64,000 nucleotides of DNA, taken from positions 5,457,001 to 5,521,000 of the forward strand of contig NZ_CP033367.1 in assembly GCF_013170845.1 (NCBI RefSeq). The letters run 5' to 3'. Source of the DNA: Mesorhizobium loti R88b (GTDB lineage Bacteria > Pseudomonadota > Alphaproteobacteria > Rhizobiales > Rhizobiaceae). A program made the translations under genes and the position numbers. Shown one piece after another: positions 54,491-62,975 of this stretch. The notes under the pieces were generated by a model, which worked only from the letters and a program-made list of their open reading frames with translations, had not been told where the DNA came from and did not search any database. How positions within the stretch are numbered: position 1 is the stretch's first letter; each line of letters opens with the position of its first letter.

Positions 54491-56610
54491 TTCCGGATTT
54501 CAGTCAGATTGGCTGGGTGCCGCCACGCCGGGCACCGGTCGAGGTCAAGGGGCAGCGAACGACGCCGGAAGGGCTTGTCGTCAAGCATCTCTACAATCAG
54601 GGCGACCTCAAGGGCCTGCCGCATCTCGATACGTATCCGGGTTTGCCGCCCTTCGTGCGCGGCCCCTACCCCACCATGTATGTCCAGCAGCCCTGGACGA
54701 TCCGGCAATATGCCGGTTTCTCCACGGCCGAAGAATCCAACGCCTTTTACCGGCGCAATCTTGCCGCCGGCCAGAAGGGCCTGTCGGTTGCCTTCGATCT
54801 GGCCACGCATCGCGGCTATGACAGCGACCATCCGCGCGTTGCCGGCGATGTCGGCATGGCGGGCGTCGCCATCGATTCCATCCTCGACATGCGGCAATTG
54901 TTCGACGGTATTCCGCTCGGCGACATGACCGTGTCGATGACGATGAACGGCGCGGTGCTGCCGATCATGGCGCTTTACATCGTCGCGGCGGAAGAACAGG
55001 GCGTTGCGCAGAAGGATCTGGCCGGGACCATTCAGAACGACATTCTGAAGGAGTTCATGGTCCGCAACACCTACATCTATCCGCCCAAACCCTCGATGCG
55101 GATCGTTTCGGACATCTTCTCCTATACGTCGAAGAACATGCCAAAGTTCAATTCGATATCGATCTCCGGCTATCACATGCAGGAGGCAGGGGCGACCGCC
55201 GACCTGGAACTCGCCTATACGATCGCCGACGGCATCGAGTATGCCCGCGCCGGCGTTGCCGCGGGTCTCGATATCGACCGCTTCGCGCCACGCCTGTCCT
55301 TCTTCTGGGCAATCGGCATGAACTTCTTCATGGAAGTGGCCAAGCTCAGGGCGGCGCGCCTGCTGTGGGCGACGCTGATGAAGAAGAATTTTGCGCCGAA
55401 GGACGAACGCTCGCTATCGCTGCGCACCCATTGCCAGACGTCCGGCTGGTCGCTGACGGCGCAGGACCCCTACAACAACATCATCCGCACCATGATCGAG
55501 GCGATGGCGGCAACGCAGGGGCATACCCAGTCGCTGCACACCAATTCCTTCGACGAGGCGATGGCGCTGCCGACCGACCATTCGGCCCGCATCGCCCGCA
55601 ACACGCAGCTCATCCTGCAAAAGGAATCCGGCACCACGCGCATCATCGATCCGTGGGGCGGCTCCGCCTATCTCGAACGGCTAACCCACGATCTGGCGGC
55701 GCGCGCGCTTGCCCATATCGAGGAGGTCGAGGCTCTCGGCGGGATGGCGGCGGCGACCGAACAAGGCATTCCGAAGCTGCGCATCGAGGAGGCTGCAGCA
55801 CGCACGCAGGCACGCATCGATTCCGGCGAGCAGATGCTGGTCGGCGTCAACGCGCATCGTCCCGAGACCGACATCGAGGTCGACGTGCTGAAGATCGACA
55901 ATGCCGAGGTCCGGGCGCGGCAATTGTCGAAGCTGCAACGGCTGAAAGGCACTCGCGAGGTCGCTGCGGTGGAAAGCGCGCTCGATGCACTGACCCGTGC
56001 TGCGCACGGCAATGAAAACCTGCTGGAATTCGCCATCCGCGCCGCACGTGCCAATGCCACGGTCGGCGAAATCTCATTCGCCCTGGAAAGGGCCTTTGGC
56101 CGCCATGTCGCGACGGTCCAGACCATTTCTGGCGTCTATCGCAAGGCGCTTGGCGACAATCCGGTGGTCGACGGGCTTCAGGACAAGCTCGACGCCTTCG
56201 AGAAGAAAAACGGCGGCAAGCCGCGTATCCTCGTTGCCAAGATGGGACAGGATGGCCACGACCGGGGACAGAAGGTCATCGCCACCGCCTTCGCCGATCT
56301 CGGCTTCGACGTCACCGTCGGCGCGATGTTCCAGACACCGGAAGAGATCGCTAAACTGGCTGTCCAGCAGGATGTCCATATCATCGGCGCCTCATCGCTG
56401 GCCGCAGGACATCTGACGCTGATCCCCGAATTGCGCGACGCGCTGAAGAAGCTCGGCCGGGGCGATATGGTGATCGTTGCCGGCGGCGTCATCCCACCGC
56501 AGGATTATGACGCGGTGCTGCAAGCCGGTGCGGCGGAAATCTTCCCGCCGGGGACGGTTATTCCGGAGGCGGCGGATCGGTTGTTGGATCGGCTGCTGCG
56601 AGCTGATTAG
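54487..56610 (+). CDS. mutB: Methylmalonyl-CoA mutase large subunit (B12-dependent)
   Basis: Catalytic subunit of 707 aa that interconverts (R)-methylmalonyl-CoA and succinyl-CoA, closing propionyl-CoA and branched-chain catabolism. The substrate barrel covers the first 500 residues ([19 protein letters not shown] as landmark), and the cobalamin-binding domain has Asp589-x-His591-x-x-Gly594 (DGHDRG). The start is the TTG at 54487, which overlaps the mutA stop (TTGA); the longer frame would lie inside mutA. Rhizobial names for it include bhbA. No cobalamin riboswitch is apparent. Confidence 0.94.
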   Translation: MIPDFSQIGWVPPRRAPVEVKGQRTTPEGLVVKHLYNQGDLKGLPHLDTYPGLPPFVRGPYPTMYVQQPWTIRQYAGFSTAEESNAFYRRNLAAGQKGLSVAFDLATHRGYDSDHPRVAGDVGMAGVAIDSILDMRQLFDGIPLGDMTVSMTMNGAVLPIMALYIVAAEEQGVAQKDLAGTIQNDILKEFMVRNTYIYPPKPSMRIVSDIFSYTSKNMPKFNSISISGYHMQEAGATADLELAYTIADGIEYARAGVAAGLDIDRFAPRLSFFWAIGMNFFMEVAKLRAARLLWATLMKKNFAPKDERSLSLRTHCQTSGWSLTAQDPYNNIIRTMIEAMAATQGHTQSLHTNSFDEAMALPTDHSARIARNTQLILQKESGTTRIIDPWGGSAYLERLTHDLAARALAHIEEVEALGGMAAATEQGIPKLRIEEAAARTQARIDSGEQMLVGVNAHRPETDIEVDVLKIDNAEVRARQLSKLQRLKGTREVAAVESALDALTRAAHGNENLLEFAIRAARANATVGEISFALERAFGRHVATVQTISGVYRKALGDNPVVDGLQDKLDAFEKKNGGKPRILVAKMGQDGHDRGQKVIATAFADLGFDVTVGAMFQTPEEIAKLAVQQDVHIIGASSLAAGHLTLIPELRDALKKLGRGDMVIVAGGVIPPQDYDAVLQAGAAEIFPPGTVIPEAADRLLDRLLRAD

Positions 56611-56621
56611 GCTACGACGCT

Positions 56622-57095
56622 CTAACTGTCCGACAGCTTGACGATTTCCCATTCCTTGCCGTTGACCGTGACGACCTCGCCAACCTTCTTGCCGAACAGC
56701 GCGACCGCCATCGGAGAAACGTGCGAAATGCTGCCCTTGGTGGGATCGGCCTCGTCCTCGCCGACGATCTTCCAGTGCACTTTCTTGCCGTCATCGCCTT
56801 CCAGCGTGACACCCATGCCGAAGCGCACCAGATCGCTGCCGGGCTCCGGTACGGAAAGCTCGGCATTCTCGCGCCGGGCCGTCCAGTAGCGCAAATCGCG
56901 TGAGACGACGGCGATGCGCTCGCGGTCGGCTTTCCGTTCGGCTTTCGCCAGGATATCGCGCAGATCGGCCAAATTATCCTCGATCTGCGCCAAGCCGTGC
57001 TCGGTCACCAGATTGCGGTGCGTGCTGATCGGCCGTTCGCCGACGCCGGCAATGGCGTTTTCGCTATCTTCTTCGCGGGTAAAAGCTCTGCTCAT
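56622..57095 (-). CDS. greA: GreA/GreB-family transcription elongation factor
   Basis: A 157-aa elongation factor that rescues backtracked RNA polymerase. The N-terminal coiled coil (about 29-70: LVTEHGLAQIEDNLADL, then KADRERIAV) and a C-terminal FKBP-like domain (about 85-155: GVTLEGDDGKKVHWKIVGEDEAD, landmark in part; VSPMAVALFGKKVGE) are visible. The tip acidic residues lie around EHGLAQIEDN. It has an unusual N-terminal addition (MSRAFTREEDSENA), so it is probably the rhizobial second GreA-type paralogue. It is convergent with mutB, 12 bases away. Confidence 0.85.
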   Translation of the reverse strand: MSRAFTREEDSENAIAGVGERPISTHRNLVTEHGLAQIEDNLADLRDILAKAERKADRERIAVVSRDLRYWTARRENAELSVPEPGSDLVRFGMGVTLEGDDGKKVHWKIVGEDEADPTKGSISHVSPMAVALFGKKVGEVVTVNGKEWEIVKLSDS

Positions 57096-57235
57096 TCCCT
57101 AAACCTAGGCCTCGAGTGGTTGCTCGACAAGCCATCGTCGACAGTTCGTGAAGGGGAACAGAACGTCTGGCACGATTCCTGCGGTGCCGGGGCTGACACT
57201 GTGGTGTCAGGGCTGAACGCAGGGAATCTGTGCCG

Positions 57236-58612
57236 ATGTTGAACAGACGAACGCTGCTGACCGGAACCGCCGGCTTTGCCGTCATCGGCCTTGCGCTCGG
57301 CAAAGCGGCGGCCGCCGGCCTGACCGGCATCGAAAAGGCCTCGATACGCGGCTCGATCAATGCCACTGACCTTGGCGTGCAGCCCGGCACCTTCGACGAC
57401 CAGAGCAAGGCCTTTGCCAAGCTGCTGCGCGACGCGAACAGCCGGGACATACCGGTGTTCCTGCCGGCGGGCACCTATGTGGTGTCCAACCTCTCGCTGC
57501 CCAGCCGGGTGCGTCTTTCCGGCGTGTCGGGTGCGACGCGGATCGTCTATGGCGGCGACGGCCACCTCTTCATGGCCGAACAGGCCGACCATATCGAGTT
57601 GAGCGGGTTGGTCTTTGACGGCTCGAACCGCTCGATGGGCGACTATGCGCAAGGGCTGCTCGATCTGCGCCGGGTCGGTCATCTCGTGGTCGACAATTGC
57701 CAGATAACCGGCAGCGGCAAGAACGGACTGGCGCTGGAACGTGCGGTTGGGCGCATCGAGCGCACGGACATATCGGGAGCTGCCGATGCCGGCATCTATT
57801 CAGTCGAAGCCGGAGGCCTGGCGATCACGGGCAACACCATCTCCGACTGCGCCAATGGCGGCATCCTCGTGCATCGCTGGCAAGCCGCGGAGGACGGCAC
57901 GATGGTCACCGGCAATCGTGTCGAACGCATCGGTGCGCGCAGTGGCGGAACCGGCCAGAACGGCAATGGCATCAACGCCTTTCGCGCCGGCAATGTCATC
58001 ATCTCGGGCAATGTCGTCTCGGACTGCGCTTTCTCGGCAATCCGCGCCAACAGTTCCAGCAATCTGCAGATTTCCGGCAACACCTGTTCGCGCTCGGGCG
58101 AGACCGCAGTCTATTCCGAATTCTCGTTCGAGGGCGCCGTCATCAGCAACAACATCGTCGATGGCGCGGCCAACGGCATCTCGATCGTCAACTTCAACGA
58201 AGGCGGCCGCATGGGTGTCTGTTCAGGCAACATCGTGCGCAATTTGTCGACCAGCGGCGCCTACACCGCGGACCCGCCCGGCTTCGGCGTCGGCATTGGC
58301 GTCGAGGCCGACACCATCGCGTCCAACAATGTCATCGAGAATGCGCCGCTCTACGGCATGTCGATCGGCTGGGGGCCGTATCTGCGCAATGTCGTGGCCA
58401 CGGGCAACATCATCCGCAAGGCGGGCACGGGCATTGTCGTCAGCGTGGTCGAAGGTGCCGGCACAGCCGTCATCTCCGACAACGTCATCGACGGCGCGTT
58501 GAACGGTGCCGTCATCGGCCAGCGCTGGGCCGAACCGGTGACGGCAGACCTGACCCAGTTGACCAACAGTGGCTTTGCGCATGTGACGGTTGAGCGCAAC
58601 CGCGTCAGCTGA
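57236..58612 (+). CDS. Tat-exported right-handed beta-helix repeat protein (TIGR03808 type)
   Basis: A 458-aa exported protein. The twin-arginine signal is MLNRRTLLTGTAGFAVIG, and an NxxTDLGVQPGTFDDQS block opens the mature part. The rest is a right-handed parallel beta-helix with repeating units of the type ITGNTISDCANGG, ISGNVVSDCAF and ISNNIVDGAANG. This matches the TIGR03808 family (twin-arginine plus repeats) of Rhizobiales. AGGGA lies upstream of the ATG. Beta-helix proteins often bind or cleave polysaccharides; no catalytic residues are obvious. Confidence 0.88.
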   Translation: MLNRRTLLTGTAGFAVIGLALGKAAAAGLTGIEKASIRGSINATDLGVQPGTFDDQSKAFAKLLRDANSRDIPVFLPAGTYVVSNLSLPSRVRLSGVSGATRIVYGGDGHLFMAEQADHIELSGLVFDGSNRSMGDYAQGLLDLRRVGHLVVDNCQITGSGKNGLALERAVGRIERTDISGAADAGIYSVEAGGLAITGNTISDCANGGILVHRWQAAEDGTMVTGNRVERIGARSGGTGQNGNGINAFRAGNVIISGNVVSDCAFSAIRANSSSNLQISGNTCSRSGETAVYSEFSFEGAVISNNIVDGAANGISIVNFNEGGRMGVCSGNIVRNLSTSGAYTADPPGFGVGIGVEADTIASNNVIENAPLYGMSIGWGPYLRNVVATGNIIRKAGTGIVVSVVEGAGTAVISDNVIDGALNGAVIGQRWAEPVTADLTQLTNSGFAHVTVERNRVS

Positions 58613-58738
58613 AGATGGCCTGAACGCTTTTGGCGATCAATGAGGCGACACGGGCGGGCTGTCGGAGATAGAGCGCCAGCATCGCTTCATCCTGGCCTGC
58701 TGCAGCACGCCAAAGGGAAACATCCCGCTCGACCTCCT

Positions 58739-59584
58739 TTACGCGGTCATCAGTTTGAGCGCCTTGAGCAGGCGGACATGCGTGTGGGAATGATGGTGTC
58801 TGACATGCACGGCCGAATAGATGGGATGTGAGATCTTCGGCGCATCACCAACGAGTTGTGCCACACCGTCCTGCCGCAATTTTGTCGCTACCGTTTCGGT
58901 GACGAAGGCGGTGCCGCCCCGGCTTCGCAGCAGATAGGCAACCGCGCCGCCATTCCCCGTCGATACGGGGCTGTTTTCCAGTTCCGGCAGCATCTGCTTA
59001 TGCGCGCGATTGAAGAAGGCCGAATAATTGGCGCGGATGTAGTCCGCCGGCACCACCTCGCCGAAGGCAACGCCGCGGGTCGAAACCATGACGAAATTCT
59101 CCTCGGCGATCTGCTCGTAGTGCATGTCCGGAAGATGCTGCGGCGAATAGAGCACCGCCAGATCGAGACTGCCGGTGGTCAGATCGAGGATCATCTGGTT
59201 GGAGTAGTCGATCTCGACATAGATCGCGAGCTTGGGCATCGTCGCCCGCACCCATTCCAGCCACCCTTCCAGCACGCGTTCGTAGAGCTCGAACTGGATA
59301 CCGATGCGGATCAGGCGGTCGAACTTGCCGACCGACTGGATTTCGCGGCGGGCGTCGAGCCAGCGCAGTTTGACCGCGCGCGCATGCTCCTCGAACCTCA
59401 GGCCAGCGACGGTCGGCTCCGTGCCACTCTTGTTGCGGATGAAGAGCTGCTTTTCCAGCAGCGCCTCGAGCGTGCGGATGCGGCTCGAAACGGTCGACTG
59501 GGTGATGCCAAGGCGCTCCGCTGTCCTGTTGAAGTTGCGGGTTTCGATCAGATCCAGGAATGTGTCGAGCAATTCGATCTGCAT
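58739..59584 (-). CDS. LysR-family transcriptional regulator
   Basis: LTTR of 281 aa. The helix-turn-helix lies at about 15-35 (NFNRTAERLGITQSTVSSRI, landmark), and the effector-binding domain begins near RIGIQFELYERVLEG. I used the ATG at 59584, preceded by GGGGTGG; a GTG three codons earlier is also possible. It is divergent from the amidohydrolase-Rieske-HD operon with about 170 bases between, so it probably controls it. Confidence 0.9.
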   Translation of the reverse strand: MQIELLDTFLDLIETRNFNRTAERLGITQSTVSSRIRTLEALLEKQLFIRNKSGTEPTVAGLRFEEHARAVKLRWLDARREIQSVGKFDRLIRIGIQFELYERVLEGWLEWVRATMPKLAIYVEIDYSNQMILDLTTGSLDLAVLYSPQHLPDMHYEQIAEENFVMVSTRGVAFGEVVPADYIRANYSAFFNRAHKQMLPELENSPVSTGNGGAVAYLLRSRGGTAFVTETVATKLRQDGVAQLVGDAPKISHPIYSAVHVRHHHSHTHVRLLKALKLMTA

Positions 59585-59753
59585 CTTGGCCACCCCACGG
59601 AGAACGTCCGCAACGGCTACCGCTTTTTGATCCGCTTCGACAATGGCTAATCGGATTCTTCGATTAACATCCCATCCCGGGTTGCGTTGCCGGATATCGC
59701 CTTAGCGCGCAGAATTGCAGCATCTTTCAGACATCCGCCACGGCAGGTCATCC
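59585..59753. promoter_or_regulatory. Divergent control region of the LysR gene and amidohydrolase operon
   Basis: This 169-bp spacer separates the regulator and the catabolic operon and is the likely LTTR-binding site. It contains short AT-rich tracts with ATCGGATTCTTCGATT, a near-palindromic stretch around 59650-59666 that could be an operator. The call is only by eye. Confidence 0.45.
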
Positions 59754-60842
59754 ATGTTCATCGTCGACACCGACGTCCACAATTACTGGTCCAGTGCCGA
59801 GGTTCTGCTTCCCTATCTCGAGCCCTATTGGCGTGATTTTCTGGTTCGCGGCGAAAAGCCGGGACCAAAGGGCAGTTTCCCGCACGGACATCGCCCATGG
59901 CTGCATCCGGAGGGGTTCTCGCGGCATGACATCAGGCCACAGACCGAGGAGGACAATTATCTGATCATGAAGGAGAAGCACCTCGATCTCTACGACATCG
60001 ATGTGGCGATTCTCACCGCCGACGAGCCGCTGGAAGCTTCGACGCTGGCCAACTATCATTACGCCAACGCACTGGTGAAAGCCTACAACGATTACATGAT
60101 CGACTGGTGGCTGCCCAAGGACCGGCGCTTCAAGGGATCGATCATCATTTCGCCGACCGATCCGCACGGCGCCGCGGCCGAGATCCGCCGTCTCGGCGCC
60201 CACAAGGATATCGTCCAGGTGCTGGCCAGCCACGGGTCGCAACGTCCTTACGGCGATCCGTTCTATCATCCGATCTTCGAGGCCTGCGCCGAAGTCGGCC
60301 TGCCCTTCGCCATCCATTTCGGCGGCCAGGGCGGCGTCAACCACAATGCCATCGCCAGCGGCCCGACGACCTATTACTGGGAGACGCATGCGCTGCTCAG
60401 CCAGCCGGCGATGACCCATGTCGTCAGCATGATTTCCAACGGCGTGTTCGAAAAATATCCCGACCTCTACTTCGTCGTCATCGAATGCGGCGTGTCGTGG
60501 GTGCCGTCGCTGATGTGGCGGCTCGATGCCAACTTCAAGGCGCTGCGCAAGGAGACGCCGTGGCTGAAGATGCTGCCGTCGGAATATTGCCGCCGCAACA
60601 TCCGCTTCAGCACCCAGCCGCTCGAACAGCCGCAGAACGTCAAGCATCTCTGGGAAACGCTCGAGCACATGGATGGCCAGAACACGCTGCTTTTCGCGTC
60701 CGACTATCCGCACTGGGATTTCGACGCGCCGACCAACATCCACATCCCACCGGCCTGGCGCGACAAGGTGATGGGGCTGAATGCGCTGGAGGTCTACAAG
60801 CGCATCGAGGCTCCGGCCGCCGCCAGCGCGAGGGTTGCGTGA
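59754..60842 (+). CDS. ACMSD-type amidohydrolase
   Basis: A 362-aa metal-dependent hydrolase/decarboxylase of the amidohydrolase-2 (ACMSD) family. Visible metal or catalytic residues are the Asp-x-His of TDVHN (D7, H9), the His of FAIHFGG, and the late Asp in FASDYPHWDFD. Family members cleave C-C or C-N bonds in aromatic and heterocyclic catabolism. It is the first gene of a three-gene operon; its TGA shares one base with the ATG of the Rieske gene (TGATG). The substrate is not known. Confidence 0.88.
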   Translation: MFIVDTDVHNYWSSAEVLLPYLEPYWRDFLVRGEKPGPKGSFPHGHRPWLHPEGFSRHDIRPQTEEDNYLIMKEKHLDLYDIDVAILTADEPLEASTLANYHYANALVKAYNDYMIDWWLPKDRRFKGSIIISPTDPHGAAAEIRRLGAHKDIVQVLASHGSQRPYGDPFYHPIFEACAEVGLPFAIHFGGQGGVNHNAIASGPTTYYWETHALLSQPAMTHVVSMISNGVFEKYPDLYFVVIECGVSWVPSLMWRLDANFKALRKETPWLKMLPSEYCRRNIRFSTQPLEQPQNVKHLWETLEHMDGQNTLLFASDYPHWDFDAPTNIHIPPAWRDKVMGLNALEVYKRIEAPAAASARVA

Positions 60843-61228
60843 TGACGGCCAATGCAGCAGCCGTGCCAGTCCGAGGCCGCACCTTTGCCTGCAAGGTCAA
60901 CGAGGTCGCGGTCGGGCAACCCAGGATCGTCGCCTTCGGCCGCATGAGCATCGGTATATTCCAGCTCGACGATGGCTATGCCGCCTTGCTCAACATCTGC
61001 CCGCACCGGGCAGGCCGGCTTTGCGAAGGGCCGGTTTGTGGAACCACCAGGCCGACCGACAGGGCGGAATTCGTCTATGAGCGCGCAGGCGAAATCGTCC
61101 GCTGTGCCTGGCACGGCTGGGAATTCGAAATCAGGTCGGGAAAATGCCTCGTCGATGACAGGCTGAAGGCGCGGACATTTCCGGTCGAGATCGTGGGCGG
61201 CGACCTCTATCTTGAGCTCGGTCGCTAG
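60842..61228 (+). CDS. Rieske [2Fe-2S] ferredoxin-type protein with a long inter-motif insert
   Basis: A 128-aa stand-alone Rieske protein. The ligand motifs are C53-P-H55-R-A-G and C88-A-W-H91-G-W. They are about 32 residues apart, longer than the common 15-20, because of an insertion holding C61, C66 and a T/R/E-rich stretch. It has no signal or membrane anchor, so it probably donates electrons to an oxygenase in the cytoplasm. Candidates are the HD-domain protein encoded next, with which it shares an operon. The start overlaps the amidohydrolase stop. Confidence 0.88.
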   Translation: MTANAAAVPVRGRTFACKVNEVAVGQPRIVAFGRMSIGIFQLDDGYAALLNICPHRAGRLCEGPVCGTTRPTDRAEFVYERAGEIVRCAWHGWEFEIRSGKCLVDDRLKARTFPVEIVGGDLYLELGR

Positions 61229-61254
61229 GTTTCTGGTTGCGGAAGGTGACGACA

Positions 61255-61878
61255 ATGGAAACGGTAAAATTCACCCAGATGAAGGATGGCGACCGCGAGG
61301 ATTATGCCTTCCTGACCGCACATGAAATCGAATATGCCGCCGGCACAGCCGACCGGCTACTGGCGGCCATGGTCGAACTCGACAAATCGCTGTCAGGCTA
61401 CAAGGTGACGCGGCTCGGTCATTCGCTGCAGGCCGCGACGCGGGCCTGGAACGCCGGCGCCGACATAGACTGGGTGGTGTCGGCGCTGCTGCACGATATC
61501 GGCGATATCTACGCGCCCTATAACCACGACGAATACGCCGCTGCCATCATACGACCGTTCGTGCGCGAGCAATGCGCCTGGGTGGTCGAGAAGCATGGCG
61601 ATTTCCAGCTTGTCTATTATGGCGAGCATGTCGGGGCCAATCCGCACAAGCGCGACGCCTTCCGGGATAGCGCGTATTTCGACGACTGCGCCGAGTTCTG
61701 TGAAAAATGGGACCAGTCGAGCTTCGATCCGGACTATCCGACCCGGCCGCTGGAATTCTTCGCGCCGATGGTGAGGGAAGTCTTCGCCCGCAAGAGCTAT
61801 GACCCAGCTGTCGTCAGAGCCAACCAACGGGAAGTCATGTCGAACTCCGCGCTCGCTGCGGCACGCGCGGCGATCTAA
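61255..61878 (+). CDS. HD-domain protein, PhnZ/MIOX-like diiron oxygenase or phosphohydrolase
   Basis: A 207-aa HD-domain protein. Likely metal ligands are H56 in RLGHSLQAATRA, H80-D81 in ALLHDIGD, H91 in YNHDEY, H114 in EKHGDF, and an Asp in FCEKWDQSSFDPDY. The block FCEKWDQSSFDP and the H-x(24)-HD spacing resemble PhnZ, an HD oxygenase that cleaves an aminoethylphosphonate intermediate with a mixed-valent diiron centre. It may instead be a simple phosphohydrolase. GGAAGGTGACGACA precedes the ATG. It is the last gene of the operon. Confidence 0.82.
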   Translation: METVKFTQMKDGDREDYAFLTAHEIEYAAGTADRLLAAMVELDKSLSGYKVTRLGHSLQAATRAWNAGADIDWVVSALLHDIGDIYAPYNHDEYAAAIIRPFVREQCAWVVEKHGDFQLVYYGEHVGANPHKRDAFRDSAYFDDCAEFCEKWDQSSFDPDYPTRPLEFFAPMVREVFARKSYDPAVVRANQREVMSNSALAAARAAI

Positions 61879-61890
61879 TGATGTCGCTCT

Positions 61891-62895
61891 TCAGCCGAGG
61901 GCGGCGGTCGGCCTCAGCGCCCCAACCTTGGTGCCGATCCGGCTTTCGATTGGGGCGTTCGCCAGTTCGAGCAGCTTCGCCGCTACGGCCTCGTCGGCAC
62001 GCAGCAGTTTGGCAAGGACGGCGGCAGCCATGGCGTCGCCTGCGCGGCCGGCGCCATCATCACATTTGATCGCGATGCCGAGGCCAAGTTCCGGGATTGC
62101 GGCGCAGTGGACGCCTTCGGCGCCGCCTTTCGCAAAAATCCGGCCCGGTGCCGCTTCCATCAGGGCGACATCGGCGCGACCGGTGCCGGCAACGAAGAAT
62201 GGTTCTGCCATGCATGCTGAAAGCAGTCGCTTGGCAGCCTTTGCCCGCTCGGGGCCAAAACCTGATGTCGTGGCCATGCGCGCAAAGCCGAGCGCGAAAC
62301 TTTTCAGCGGCACCGCATAGGTCGGGATCGAGCAGCCATCGGTCGCCCGCTCGTCGGCACCGTGGACGGCGCCGGTGACCGATTGCATGGCGTCGCGCAC
62401 CATCTCCTGCAGACCGTGCCCGGCCTTCACGTAGCCCCCGTGTGCAATTCCGGAATGGACACAGGTGCAGAGGAAGCCGGAATGCTTGCCGGAGCAATTG
62501 TTGTGCAACGCGTTCGGCAAGCCGCCGGCACGGGCCAGCGCAATCTCCGCCTCATGATTCGAAGGCCAATGCGTGCCGCATTCGAGTGCGCGCTCATCGA
62601 GCCCAGCCCTGGCCAGCATGGACCGCGCCAGTTCGACATGCGCCGGCTCGCCCGAATGGGATGCGCAGGCGAGCGCCAGTTCGCGGTTGCCGAAGCCATA
62701 GGCATCGGCAGCACCCGTTTCGACCAGCGGCAAGGCCTGGATCGCCTTGACAGCCGAGCGCGGAAAGACAGGCTTCGAGGTATCGCCGATCTCCAGGACC
62801 GGCTTGCCGTCGGCGTCGAAGACCGCGACGGCACCGCGATGCACGCTCTCGACAATAGCGCCGCGCAGAACCTCGATCAGAACCGGATTTGTCAT
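61891..62895 (-). CDS. L-asparaginase, rhizobial (ReAV/class 3) type
   Basis: A 334-aa asparaginase of the Rhizobium etli type, unrelated to the E. coli enzymes. Key residues line up with those of ReAV with a one-residue offset: S47-x-x-K50 in FPRSAVKA, S79/S81 in ASHSGEP, C134-S-G-K137 in NNCSGKHSG, and C188 in DGCSIP for the metal site. GGGAGGTCAT precedes the ATG at 62895. It faces the HD gene convergently, 12 bases away, and the thiolase lies upstream on the same strand. Confidence 0.9.
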   Translation of the reverse strand: MTNPVLIEVLRGAIVESVHRGAVAVFDADGKPVLEIGDTSKPVFPRSAVKAIQALPLVETGAADAYGFGNRELALACASHSGEPAHVELARSMLARAGLDERALECGTHWPSNHEAEIALARAGGLPNALHNNCSGKHSGFLCTCVHSGIAHGGYVKAGHGLQEMVRDAMQSVTGAVHGADERATDGCSIPTYAVPLKSFALGFARMATTSGFGPERAKAAKRLLSACMAEPFFVAGTGRADVALMEAAPGRIFAKGGAEGVHCAAIPELGLGIAIKCDDGAGRAGDAMAAAVLAKLLRADEAVAAKLLELANAPIESRIGTKVGALRPTAALG

Positions 62896-62919
62896 ATGAC
62901 CTCCCGCCAAATCCAAGTG

Positions 62920-62963
62920 TTACAGCGTCCTTTGCGCGCCCCAAAAGGCGCGCGGCGCTGTAA
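62920..62963. repeat. Palindromic intergenic repeat
   Basis: The outer arms TTACAGCG (62920-62927) and CGCTGTAA (62956-62963) enclose inner arms GCGCGCC (62934-62940) and GGCGCGC (62947-62953). It lies in the 80-base gap between the thiolase and asparaginase genes. It resembles a short palindromic repeat family I remember from rhizobia and could act as a transcript-end hairpin. Confidence 0.65.
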
Positions 62964-62975
62964 TGCAGGGGCGGT

